Assembly: GCF_000175235.1 (NCBI RefSeq)
Contig: NZ_ACQT01000001.1
Location: 1 to 64,000 of the forward strand
Direction of reading: 5' to 3'
DNA from: Acidovorax delafieldii 2AN
GTDB taxonomy: Bacteria > Pseudomonadota > Gammaproteobacteria > Burkholderiales > Burkholderiaceae_C
DNA: 64,000 nucleotides
Positions 9,048 through 17,258 of the stretch are shown here, piece after piece. Below the pieces are notes generated by a model. The model was not told where the DNA came from. It was given only the letters and a program-made list of their open reading frames with translations, and made no database searches. Position 1 is the stretch's first letter. Each line of letters opens with the position of its first letter. The position numbers were made by a program, and so were the translations under genes.

Positions 9048-10056
9048 GTTTCGCCTCCTCAAACATGAGACCGTCGAAGACACGACCGCTGCTATGGCGC
9101 AGCCTAGTGCCTTGAGGCTCCGCGCCCGGTTTCATCCAGAACTCCAGCATTTCTGCCAAACCGGCGCCACGCACGACGTTCGCGTTCTTGGGCGACGCGG
9201 AGGTGACAAAAGAGCCGAACTCGCCGAAGTGGGAGGCGAAGGCATCCCTGATTCCGTCGATGATGGCAAGGAAGTCGCGTTGTACTTGATCCTTACGCGG
9301 CGAGGCCTGTACGGCGTCGTCCTTAGTTAGGACGATCGCGAGATTGGGCTTCCGTGCGAATGCGCCGTTCTCGACCATGCCCTGAATGATTAGCGGTATA
9401 GCGCCCATGACATCTGCACGGTCGCGCGACGATGCTAGCCGCCGGCCATCCACCAGCACGGTGATCACGTCGGCCCGTCGGAGTTCGAACATGGCGGTCG
9501 CGTTCGCCGTAAGGTCAGCGACCTCCTCGTACTCCTCGCCCGAACGGTCGGCGATGAGCACCGACTGGAGCAGCCCATCCCGCAGCACGTCGAAATGGTA
9601 AAAGCGAACTTCGCCTCTCTTTGTTCGCTCCGAATGTGGTTCGTCGCGCTCCGAAGCGACCCTTGCGTCGTGACAGATTTTCTCCAGTCCGTGCAAGGTT
9701 GATGACCCTGCGAACATTGCGTGGGCTACAGAGCCCAATTGGAATAGGTCGAAGAGGCCAGCAATGACGCTAGTCTTGCCGGAATCGTGCACACCGATCA
9801 CGCCAATCATCCGCGATGGTAACGACGCGAGCACGCGGTCGGCGCGTCTGCTATCAAGTGGAAGCGCATCGGGCAAAAGCACGCCGTCGAAGGGGTCAGT
9901 TGCCTCCTGATCGTCATCGCCCTCGTCCTGATCGCCTCCCTCTGGCTCCTTGCCGTAATAAAGACACTTGGCAAGTTCGTCGTGGCCTTCGACGCACCTG
10001 CCGCCCTGGGCAATGCGGCACTCGCGGTTTGCGCAGACTAATTCGGTTTCAGCCAT
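9040..10056 (-). CDS. P-loop GTPase with N-terminal zinc-binding cysteine cluster
   Basis: This 338-residue protein has a cysteine cluster at positions 8, 13, 21 and 31 with His25, probably a small zinc-binding module. An acidic linker (around residues 40-55) separates it from a GTPase core with Walker A GVHDSGKTS at 88-96, a G3-like LIADRSGEEYEE, and G4-like IVLTKDDA. It resembles the double-GTPase 2 type of the GAP1/GASH operons. It lies 6 bases downstream of the GASH-like gene and overlaps the next GTPase by 8 bases. A role as one half of a two-GTPase switch that gates the operon's effector is inferred from gene order. Confidence 0.75.
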   Translation of the reverse strand: MAETELVCANRECRIAQGGRCVEGHDELAKCLYYGKEPEGGDQDEGDDDQEATDPFDGVLLPDALPLDSRRADRVLASLPSRMIGVIGVHDSGKTSVIAGLFDLFQLGSVAHAMFAGSSTLHGLEKICHDARVASERDEPHSERTKRGEVRFYHFDVLRDGLLQSVLIADRSGEEYEEVADLTANATAMFELRRADVITVLVDGRRLASSRDRADVMGAIPLIIQGMVENGAFARKPNLAIVLTKDDAVQASPRKDQVQRDFLAIIDGIRDAFASHFGEFGSFVTSASPKNANVVRGAGLAEMLEFWMKPGAEPQGTRLRHSSGRVFDGLMFEEAKRG

Positions 10057-10062
10057 CGCGGA

Positions 10063-11124
10063 TCAACGCAGCCAGAGGTTTTCACGGTAGAACTGTTCCG
10101 CGAGAGCGATGGGCGACATGTTGAACCCGCCATCGATACCGGTTATGGCGGACCATCCGGCATACCAGCCCTCGCCGGCACCGGTCTCTTGGCGCCTGAG
10201 CAGCGCGAAATGGACTGGCGAAGTGACGGGTGACGGCTTGCGGCCCTTCAAAGCTGCAGATGTCCAATCGTCTGAAACGGCATTCACCGCATCGGCGATC
10301 TTAATCTTACCCGTCGCTTTTATGCCGGCGCGCGACAGCAACCCGGGTATCGAGTTCGGGCCCGGGTATATTTTCGTGAGCGATGCAAGGTCGCGGGCTA
10401 ACACGAGAGGCTTCTCGCCGGGGAGAAGGTCGGCGAAAGACTGATTAGAAAGCAGCGATCGCTGTCCGAGCACCCACGATAGTAGGTCGAGTTCCTCGTC
10501 TGCCTTCTTACCGGCCTCAACGAGCAGCTTGGTGGATTCGTTGAACCTGCCGACGAGATCGATAAGCGCTTCGCCCACAGTTTCTGTGAATTGGTCGAAG
10601 ACCGTTTTGAACGTGCTTGGGGAACTGTGTACCACCCCGGCAAAGTCGGGCTCGAAGGCAAACTCTGGATCGGGAATGCTGATCTTGCTGAGATCAGGTC
10701 GGATGCGGCGCGAAGCGCCAAGCTTCGACAGAGTGTTCTCGGCCAAAGTGACCAAATCCACCGGCAGTGCAAGTTTGCGCGCGCCGCCGCAGGCGGTCGT
10801 GGTCACGGCCAGTGCGACGAGCGAATGATAATCGAGGTATCGTAGGACGACCCCGGCAGCCAGAACCTGGTTCTGTCGAGCTCCCTGTTCGATCGATGGG
10901 TCCGCATCCGAGAACGCTTGATGAAATGCTACCAACGCCCCCGCCAGGTCATCCTCTTGATGCCCCCCGGGCGGCGATTTCGTGCCAAAGACTAGCCGTG
11001 CGAGCATCTCGCCCTGGGCGGGCGTCCAGCTCTTAGTGATGGCTTCGATGGCGGTCCAGCGCAGGGCCCGCTGCGCGCCGTCGGTCGAAATCTCGGAGTA
11101 GAGTTTTGGAAAGTCTGCGTGCAT
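10063..11124 (-). CDS. GASH-like helical protein of the GTPase operon
   Basis: The protein has 353 residues, predicted almost entirely helical, with N-terminal features such as RALRWTAIEAITKSW and a middle section VVLRYLDYHSLVALAV. These and the gene position fit the GTPase-associated system all-helical protein (GASH) placed next to GAP1 and paired GTPases in predicted conflict systems. No catalytic residues are visible. The C-terminus (GEGWYAGWSAITGIDGGF) is aromatic- and glycine-rich. It sits 19 bases after the phosphoesterase gene and 6 bases before the zinc-cluster GTPase. Expected role: adaptor or platform joining the GTPases with the effector. The family assignment rests on pattern and context, not on a profile search. 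Confidence 0.6.
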   Translation of the reverse strand: MHADFPKLYSEISTDGAQRALRWTAIEAITKSWTPAQGEMLARLVFGTKSPPGGHQEDDLAGALVAFHQAFSDADPSIEQGARQNQVLAAGVVLRYLDYHSLVALAVTTTACGGARKLALPVDLVTLAENTLSKLGASRRIRPDLSKISIPDPEFAFEPDFAGVVHSSPSTFKTVFDQFTETVGEALIDLVGRFNESTKLLVEAGKKADEELDLLSWVLGQRSLLSNQSFADLLPGEKPLVLARDLASLTKIYPGPNSIPGLLSRAGIKATGKIKIADAVNAVSDDWTSAALKGRKPSPVTSPVHFALLRRQETGAGEGWYAGWSAITGIDGGFNMSPIALAEQFYRENLWLR

Positions 11125-11143
11125 ATTCAGTTCCGCTCCCAGT

Positions 11144-12448
11144 CTATCGTTCTCGCGCGTTGACGAGCTGTTCCAATTGGTTGAGCAAACCGCGCTCTGA
11201 AGCGCGAATTAAGGCAACGCCATAGCGCTGAGGCTCCGGCAAATTGATCTCCCCGTCGGTAATCAAGCCGAGTTCGAGCGCGATCTCGCGCCGGTCGCTC
11301 CCGTCCAAGTCCCAGAAGCGGTCGACAAGATGCCTGGTACTTGCGTCGCCCATAGATGCCTCCGCGTCTGTATGCGGGGCGGAAGCCGTCGACGGGACCT
11401 TGAAGGTCTCGGGTGTGACAGCCTCCACCATCCCACCGCTCCTTATTCCGGTCGTTTCCTCGGCCGGAAAGGGTATCCAGTGCCTGAATACTTCTTGGCC
11501 GCCGTTCTTTCGAATCGGCTGGAAGCCCTCTGGTTGCGGCTGGTACCTGTAAAGGTGACTAGCGACGTCAATCCGCCGCTCCTGACCCTCGCCTGATACA
11601 CTCAGTTCAATGATGTTGTAGCTTGGTTCGAACTGCTTTTCCGAGTGCGACGGATTCACCGAGCCAGCACTCCATCGGACGTAAGTCGCGCCCTCGTGGA
11701 TCCGCTGCCGGTGCTTGTGGCCGAACACCTGGAACATCGCCCGCTCGTTGAGCATATCGTCAACGTCGTCACCATCGATTAGCCAGTCGGGCGGGTGATG
11801 GCAAATAATGAGATTCACGACGTTTGGCGACGGGTCGACCGTCTGGAGCGGACTCAAATAAAGCGAACCTCTTCCGTCGTTTGCGCCATTGCGTCCCGAC
11901 AGCAGAGTGGACGTCAGACCATGAATCCGAAGCGTGACGCCAGGTCCTAGCTCGCGCTCCTGCTTCCAGTAGAGATGGCCCGGATAAACCTGACAGCTCA
12001 TCTTTTTAGCGAACTCGTTGTATGCGGCGTGGCCGTGGAAGAGTGCTTGCCCGGTGTCGTTATGAGCGAGTTGCTTCCGGAGCATCCATAGTCGGTCGTC
12101 TTCGCTTTGTGCCTGGAAGATCATCGCCTGCGCATTCATCGTCGGCGCGTCCTCGCACGACTTTCGGTTCACGTCGTGATTTCCAGGCACCACCCAGATG
12201 CTAGCGCTGTCGCATCCGCATCTCGCAGCCAAGTCCAGCAGCCAGCTTCGCGCCACTTCGTATTCCCGCGGGTCCCCTTGAAACGCGATGTCGCCGCCGA
12301 CCATTATCGCGTCTATCGGACCCATCGCGGCGACACGGCCAGTCAAGTGCCGCTCGAGACGCGTACGATAAGGCTTGTCCCGGTCGTGGTCAGGATCAAG
12401 GCATTCAGGGGCTCTGAAGTGGATGTCTGAAAGATGGAGTATCCGCAT
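11144..12448 (-). CDS. Calcineurin-like metallophosphoesterase, likely effector with adaptor-like C-terminus
   Basis: This 434-residue protein is the first gene of the operon. The N-terminal 300 residues form a metallophosphoesterase: LSDIHF at 5-10, GGDIAFQGD, VVPGNHDVNRK, LIICHHPP and FGHKHRQR supply the usual two-metal ligands. The last 65 residues are a separate helical unit (RHLVDRFWDLDGSDRREI, then LGLITDGEI and RASERGLLNQLEQL) resembling the short GTPase-associated adaptor domains that tether effectors to such GTPase complexes. The linker between them is Pro/Ser/Thr-rich. The substrate could be a nucleotide, nucleic acid or phosphoprotein; the sequence does not say. As the operon's only obvious hydrolase it is the probable toxic or signalling effector. 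Confidence 0.8.
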   Translation of the reverse strand: MRILHLSDIHFRAPECLDPDHDRDKPYRTRLERHLTGRVAAMGPIDAIMVGGDIAFQGDPREYEVARSWLLDLAARCGCDSASIWVVPGNHDVNRKSCEDAPTMNAQAMIFQAQSEDDRLWMLRKQLAHNDTGQALFHGHAAYNEFAKKMSCQVYPGHLYWKQERELGPGVTLRIHGLTSTLLSGRNGANDGRGSLYLSPLQTVDPSPNVVNLIICHHPPDWLIDGDDVDDMLNERAMFQVFGHKHRQRIHEGATYVRWSAGSVNPSHSEKQFEPSYNIIELSVSGEGQERRIDVASHLYRYQPQPEGFQPIRKNGGQEVFRHWIPFPAEETTGIRSGGMVEAVTPETFKVPSTASAPHTDAEASMGDASTRHLVDRFWDLDGSDRREIALELGLITDGEINLPEPQRYGVALIRASERGLLNQLEQLVNARER

Positions 12449-12930
12449 CGTTTTATTCTCGAGACTCCGCAGGGCATAAACGGTGTCGCCCGATAGATCA
12501 ATTGACGGACCTTAGCCCCGGGGCTCGCCATTTTTCCGCTCCGCTATGAGATCGAAATCGCAGTTTTGACATCTACAGAACACCGATTTTCGAATCGTCG
12601 CGTTGGCAATCGAGTATATGCGGGCCGGATGCTCAAACAGCGTTGTATCGAGCCGATTGGCACGGGTTGGATTCACCGCAAACATTGGTCGATCGTCAAC
12701 GGTGATTCCGGCCTGCAAAAACTACCTTGTGACCACTTAAGTGTTGCCCAACACGGGTCCTGAGCGCCCAACAAGAAAGGCAATCTGCCGAAGTCCTGGC
12801 GACAGCAGGTGTTGCGTGACCAAATGACGTCGCGCTTGCTGTCCGATCCGACTATTGGTCGTGTTCCTTGCCAAGGGTTCATTGACAATTCGCGCAAAGC
12901 TGCTTCAAAGCTTGCAGATCAGCCTCACCT
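12449..12930. other. Stretch upstream of the GTPase operon
   Basis: This presumably holds the operon promoter. A minus-strand open frame at 12512-12718 ends in a region with protein-like composition (CRCQNCDFDLIAERK). It may be a gene remnant, but I cannot support it as a gene. Nothing else is recognised. Confidence 0.35.
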
Positions 12931-13170
12931 CTACAAGTTGGGAAGGGAAAGCTCATCAGCGAATTCCTTCGCGCTCATGCTCGTTAGCCTGCCAAGCTCT
13001 TTGACGGAGAGATGTCCAGACACGGGGTGTTGAGTAGCGGAAAATCCTAGCGAATCAAGCAGTTGCCCGAAGCGCGAATGCCATTTGGCGTCAAATGCGC
13101 TCGCTCGCTCGTTCGGTTCGTTCGGCCGGGCGCACCTTCGCGCATTTTTCCATGTCCCATTCTTGGTCAC
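12931..13170 (-). other. Out-of-frame continuation of the HEPN-like gene
   Basis: A second minus-strand frame overlaps the end of the HEPN-like gene and shares a similar start region (CARPNEPNERAS versus CAKVRPAERTERAS). It continues for about 55 residues with plausible protein sequence (KWHSRFGQLLDSLGF, then LSVKELGRLTSMSAKEFADEL) to a stop at 12931. The two frames meet in a tract of gaac/gagc tetranucleotides at about 13096-13130. The simplest reading is that a one-unit or one-base change has split one longer gene, either as decay or as a phase-variable switch. Confidence 0.4.
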
Positions 13171-14038
13171 GGTGGATGCCCCAAAAATCGTCGACTCGGC
13201 CGCGAGACTTGAAATGTATCTTCAGCCGCTCGAGAAGAAATCGTTCGACTTCTGAGCTCTGGCTCATCACCCGCGCAATTGCACAACGATCGATTGCCGC
13301 GCAAAGTTCTTGTGAATAGGACACGATTGTCGTGACGTCCTTCAGTGTGGGATCCGATCCATTCTTGAATCGCTCTAACGCTTGCGTAACAATGAATCCC
13401 GCCTTACACAATCCATCTGCATTCGATGTGAGCGTTTGTCGATCGCTTGAGTCGAGATCGAATTTGGCACCTTCGGCATGGACCAGGGCATTTCTCCAGC
13501 GAGAACCCAGCGCAACAATTGCGCACCGGCCTTCCATGCTAGGAATTTGTAGCGCGGTGCAAAGGGCTGTGTATCTTTCCGCAAGTGACCACGCAATCTT
13601 GCCAGGCTTGGTCACGGCCTTGGTACAGATGTCGGCTGTAGATGCGTCGATTTTCAACCACGGCGTCTTGACCAACTCTGCAACGTAGGTGTCGAGACAG
13701 TCACAAGCCGCGACCAGTACGGCGCGAAGTACGAAAACCTTGCTTCTTGCGGTGAGGTCACGCAGTTTCGTCCCTTCAGTGGGCAAACTTATGGGCTTCG
13801 CAAGTGGCTCGACAACAGAAGCACTCTTTGCGGCCTTCTTCGCGCCGGCAGGCGGGCGCCATCCAATATTCAAGGCCTTCGCAGCCTTCTGTGCAGCAGA
13901 CAAATCTGACGCGATAGCTTCTAAACCTACGGCTACCGTGTTCAGGTGCAGCGTAGCGTCTCCAAGCGCGCGCTGAAACCTTCGAAACGCGTCAGTTCTG
14001 CTTATCGCCCGAGCGTAAATTGGCCCTAGCGGTTCCAT
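13091..14038 (-). CDS. HEPN-like protein, possible RNase component
   Basis: This 315-residue, mostly helical protein contains WRNALVHAEG at about 181-190, so Arg182 and His187 form the R-x4-H motif of HEPN-fold RNases and nucleotidyl-transfer partners. A preceding helix (FVLRAVLVAACDCLDTYV) fits the family layout, similar to the RiboL-PSP-HEPN type. The annotated C-terminus ends in a short, odd, charged tail encoded by tetranucleotide repeats, and a better-looking tail lies in another frame (see 12931-13170). The gene is separate from the GTPase operon, with about 640 bases between them, but on the same strand. A role in RNA cleavage or defence is inferred from the motif only. Confidence 0.55.
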   Translation of the reverse strand: MEPLGPIYARAISRTDAFRRFQRALGDATLHLNTVAVGLEAIASDLSAAQKAAKALNIGWRPPAGAKKAAKSASVVEPLAKPISLPTEGTKLRDLTARSKVFVLRAVLVAACDCLDTYVAELVKTPWLKIDASTADICTKAVTKPGKIAWSLAERYTALCTALQIPSMEGRCAIVALGSRWRNALVHAEGAKFDLDSSDRQTLTSNADGLCKAGFIVTQALERFKNGSDPTLKDVTTIVSYSQELCAAIDRCAIARVMSQSSEVERFLLERLKIHFKSRGRVDDFWGIHRDQEWDMEKCAKVRPAERTERASERI

Positions 14039-14518
14039 CCGCCGTCTCGAGAATCAACAACGCAACTTGTCGTCGCCATAAAACTCGCATCCTGGTTGAA
14101 CGATAGGCCAGATGAGATGTTACTCGACCGTACGAATGTCGGGTGTTGGACGCGCAAACTCGAGATGGCTACTTCCGCAATGAGTCGGTACCGCCAGTCC
14201 AGGTGATGTGAAAACGGCCGTTGAGATCGCGGTAGGTTCACCGTTCCGCCAAGTGTCCGGTTTGAGATGTGGAGTGGAAGTTCGGCCTGATCGCCGCTGA
14301 ATGTCCGGTATCGGCATCGCCAGTCATCGAGCAGCCTAAACTTGATGGCTGCTCTCAGCCTATAGCAGCCCACGGCACTTTCGATACATGAACCGCCTTA
14401 AATGAGGCGGCACTCATTTCTCAATGCGGAATTTCCCCGACAGACTTTATTTGCATCCGACGCACTTTATTTGTTGAAGTCAGAGTCAGGCGGGCGCGGC
14501 ACAGTCTTGCGTATGATA
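14039..14518. other. Gene-free stretch with degenerate intergenic texture
   Basis: No supported gene. Minus-strand open frames are short and have biased composition. Words such as cggccgttgaga and gtccggtttgag resemble the degenerate intergenic DNA at 3853-4401. Confidence 0.35.
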
Positions 14519-14534
14519 CTGATGGTTTATACAG
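14519..14534. promoter_or_regulatory. LexA-like box
   Basis: CTGATGGTTTATACAG matches the CTG-N10-CAG framework of Proteobacterial SOS boxes, with a good right half (TATACAG) and a poorer left half. It sits 27 bases before a short open frame starting at 14561. It could make whatever lies downstream damage-inducible. A chance match is possible. Confidence 0.4.
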
Positions 14535-14560
14535 TATCGCAAACTGCCACCGAAAAGGTT

Positions 14561-14641
14561 ATGCACAAACCATCCCGCTATGTATTCCGTCCTGCCCGAC
14601 CGGCTCCCGCATTGCTGCGACGCATCTGGGCATGGTTTTGA
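14561..14641 (+). CDS. Possible 26-residue leader-like peptide downstream of LexA-like box
   Basis: ATG 14561 is preceded by AAGG. The encoded peptide is strongly basic and proline-rich (MHKPSRYVFRPARP ... RIWAWF). It has no recognised family. It ends exactly where the DsbD-like fragment begins, which suggests a recombination junction and that this is the surviving 5' end of a lost gene. Low confidence that it is translated. Confidence 0.25.
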   Translation: MHKPSRYVFRPARPAPALLRRIWAWF

Positions 14642-14849
14642 GGCGGCACTTCGGGCTTTCGCAGAAAAGAAGGTGAGCCTTCTGCGTGCGGACTGGACCC
14701 AGCGCGACCCGGAAATTACCACCGCCCTTCGTTCAATTGGCCGCAGCGGGGTACCCGCCTATGTGCTGCTTCTCCCCGGGCACCCTCCTGTCGTTCTTGG
14801 CGAGATGCCCAGCGAAGTCGATATTCGAAGGGCGCTCTCAGGTATCTAG
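14637..14849 (+). pseudogene. DsbD C-terminal fragment
   Basis: The frame encodes FEAALRAFAEKKVSLLRADW, then DPEITTALRSIGRSGVPAYV and a short tail. This is the end of the thioredoxin-like C-terminal domain of DsbD-type thiol:disulfide interchange proteins: the conserved LLxADWTxxDxxIT and GRSGVPxYVL motifs are present. The CxxC active site and the whole membrane domain are missing, so it is a truncated remnant. An ATG at 14580 keeps the frame open, but the first 19 codons do not resemble DsbD. Confidence 0.65.
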
Positions 14850-14960
14850 GGAAGTGACTGCAATTTATATTACATAACTGACTCCAAAATTCCTCCAAAG
14901 AATGTCACCCAGGGCAGGGGGGCACCCCCCACATGTTTGGGCTCGTTTCTGACCAGCCCG

Positions 14961-17258
14961 CTACTTGGGCGGCGTCATCATATTGATCGTGGCCGCGCGT
15001 TGGGACATCTCAGCCTTCACATAGAGAGCTGTCGTCGTGATGGACTGGTGCCCGAGAATGGTTTTCACCAATTCAAGATCCTTGCCCGATGCCCGCAAGG
15101 CGTTGTGGGCGAAGGTGTGGCGCAGCCAGTGAGTCGATGCACGCTTGAACGGCGAACTCTCATCTTTCAGCGATTCCCCGGCGATCACAGAGCATTTCTG
15201 GAAAAACGATTTCAACAAACGGTAGATGGCTGCCGCCGAGAGCGCGCCATTGCTGTTGACCGTCAGCTTCCCTGCTGCAACGTCGTCCGTTGGGGCCTTT
15301 GCCTGGCGTGCCTCATTGCGTTCTGCGGCCCGCTTTGCGTCCAGGGCATAGATCCACCGCTCATCGAGCACACCGATCAACGGCATGAGCTCGACGGCGT
15401 TTTGCTTTGTCCACGATAGGGCGTTTTGCTCCATGAGCTGCTCGCGATCGAGGCGGTGGGCAAGCAGCGCTTCGTACAGGTCGGGGTGCACAGGAATGAT
15501 CCGCGTCCGATTGCCTTTGCCCAGCACCTCCAGGCTCATTTGGTCGGTATCCCGGCCATCGACCCGAAGGGTGCGCATTTTTCCCCATGTCGCCGACACC
15601 ACTTCTTCCCGCCGCAGGCCACCGAGCAGAAGCAACCAGAGGATGGCAATGAGCCGCCGCTTCGTCTGACCATCCTTCATTTCGTCCAGGGCCCGCGCGA
15701 TCACCTCCTGCTGTTGGATGCTGAACGACCGCATCACGTCCATGGTGGCGTCCTTGCGCTTGCTCCCCTTGATGTCCGAGGCGGGGTTGGCAGAGAGGTA
15801 GTTCTTTTCCGCCCAACTCTTGTACATCGAACAGATCGCAACGAAGGTCAGTTCAAGGCTCTTGTCGCTGAGTGGCCCCCGCAGGGGTCTCCAGGTTTCG
15901 CCCCTGGAATTGCGAGGTGCGTTTTCGTCCTGAATCCAGTGGGGAGGAGGGGCCGCCAGAAATTCCTTGAACGCGAGCAGATCGGGGGTGGAGAGCGATG
16001 AAAGCGGCAGTCCCCGCACCTCGAAGGCCCAACGGATGAGGCGCTCGATGGCACGCTGGTAGGCGATCTGGGTTGGAAGGCTCTTCTGTTTGATGAGATC
16101 GAACCACCCTTGGACCGCCTCCAGGTCGTTCGTCGCAGTGAATGTGTTCGGACCATTGGATCGGAAAACACCGTTCTCCCCCAGAAAATGCGGGGTCAAG
16201 CTGTTGGCCTGGAGCGCCTGCAGCGAAAAATGAATCTCTGGCGGGCCCGCTGGCGCGGGTACGGGCGCGGCACCCACCGTTTTCCGCTGGGGGGCCTTCA
16301 AACCCTGAGACGGCTGAATACTCCACTTCGCCAGCCACAACATGAGCGCATTGGCCCGCTGCACACCGTAGCCAGGGACTTCCGAGTACCAGTCCTCGCC
16401 GCGCAGCGCCATCCAGTCCACCAGATTTCCAAGGGTGATCACCCCGGCCTTTTCCAGCGCCTGGACCTGGGCATTGGTCAAGCGCAGCCACTGCTTGACG
16501 GGGAGGTCCCTTTCCGGGCGCACGCCCAGCTTTTCATCCAGCCAGTCGATCGCGTTCAGGCGAAGGCGCACCTTTTCACCAAACGGCTGGTGCGCGACAG
16601 CAGCAGCAGGGGGCGAAGCGTCCCCCTTGGACGGCATGGCGTCGTTGGCCAGGGGCAGGACAGTTTGGACCGGAGGGTATTCCTCCCGGTACATCTCGAC
16701 CAGTTCGGCCTCGGAATACATGTCCTCATCGAAGCGGCTGGCGAATTCCGCCAGTGTCGGGGGCGCGGATTCAGCCGCTGGTGCCGGCAGCGCAGGGACC
16801 TCGCTGGGCTGTGCCTCGGTTGGCGCGGGCGCCGTCGCCTCGGGGGGGTCTTCCTCCAACTCCCGAAGATCCCAAAGCGCCTCGACCATCGCACTGGCCG
16901 TCTTCGCATCCTCCAGGCCTTCGGCACCGGATCGGACGCGGGCGAGCAGCTGCGACACGTTTTTGGCCAGCGCCGCGCGTTCGGGCAGCCGACCTGGCCA
17001 CAACATGTACTGGCGGGCGGCAACGCTGAGGTCCACGCCCTGGGCCAAGGCCCTGAGGAAGGCGAACTCATCGGCCGTGACATGCGAGTGCGCCACCTGG
17101 ACACGCGTTCCCGGTGGACGCCCCCTGCGGCGCTTGGGCGGATGGGCGCCCTTGGTATCTGATCCCTGCGCTTCATCGATATCGACCAGGGCCGTGCCCA
17201 GGATCCGGGTGGGCTCGGGTGCGGGTGTGGAGTCGGGGTTCATAGAAGCATCGGCCAT
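14961..17258 (-). CDS. Large tyrosine recombinase (plasmid/phage integrase type)
   Basis: The protein has 765 residues, far longer than a typical integrase of about 400. The N-terminal 130 residues are basic (KRRRGRPPG) and helical. Residues of about 230-310 carry a helix-hairpin-helix-like unit (NAQVQALEKAGVITLGNLVD) as in the DUF3701-type integrases. A SAM-like core-binding domain follows at about 360-480. The catalytic domain has Arg549 in GGLRREE, His710 and Arg713 in HWLRHTF, His738 in LGHQS and Tyr746 in TTTALY, so all key residues are present. It catalyses site-specific strand exchange. I could not identify its attachment site. The start could also be ATG 17243. Confidence 0.85.
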   Translation of the reverse strand: MADASMNPDSTPAPEPTRILGTALVDIDEAQGSDTKGAHPPKRRRGRPPGTRVQVAHSHVTADEFAFLRALAQGVDLSVAARQYMLWPGRLPERAALAKNVSQLLARVRSGAEGLEDAKTASAMVEALWDLRELEEDPPEATAPAPTEAQPSEVPALPAPAAESAPPTLAEFASRFDEDMYSEAELVEMYREEYPPVQTVLPLANDAMPSKGDASPPAAAVAHQPFGEKVRLRLNAIDWLDEKLGVRPERDLPVKQWLRLTNAQVQALEKAGVITLGNLVDWMALRGEDWYSEVPGYGVQRANALMLWLAKWSIQPSQGLKAPQRKTVGAAPVPAPAGPPEIHFSLQALQANSLTPHFLGENGVFRSNGPNTFTATNDLEAVQGWFDLIKQKSLPTQIAYQRAIERLIRWAFEVRGLPLSSLSTPDLLAFKEFLAAPPPHWIQDENAPRNSRGETWRPLRGPLSDKSLELTFVAICSMYKSWAEKNYLSANPASDIKGSKRKDATMDVMRSFSIQQQEVIARALDEMKDGQTKRRLIAILWLLLLGGLRREEVVSATWGKMRTLRVDGRDTDQMSLEVLGKGNRTRIIPVHPDLYEALLAHRLDREQLMEQNALSWTKQNAVELMPLIGVLDERWIYALDAKRAAERNEARQAKAPTDDVAAGKLTVNSNGALSAAAIYRLLKSFFQKCSVIAGESLKDESSPFKRASTHWLRHTFAHNALRASGKDLELVKTILGHQSITTTALYVKAEMSQRAATINMMTPPK

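Noticed and set aside
16110-17162. 350-codon plus-strand open frame
   Set aside because: Antisense to the tyrosine recombinase; shadow frame.
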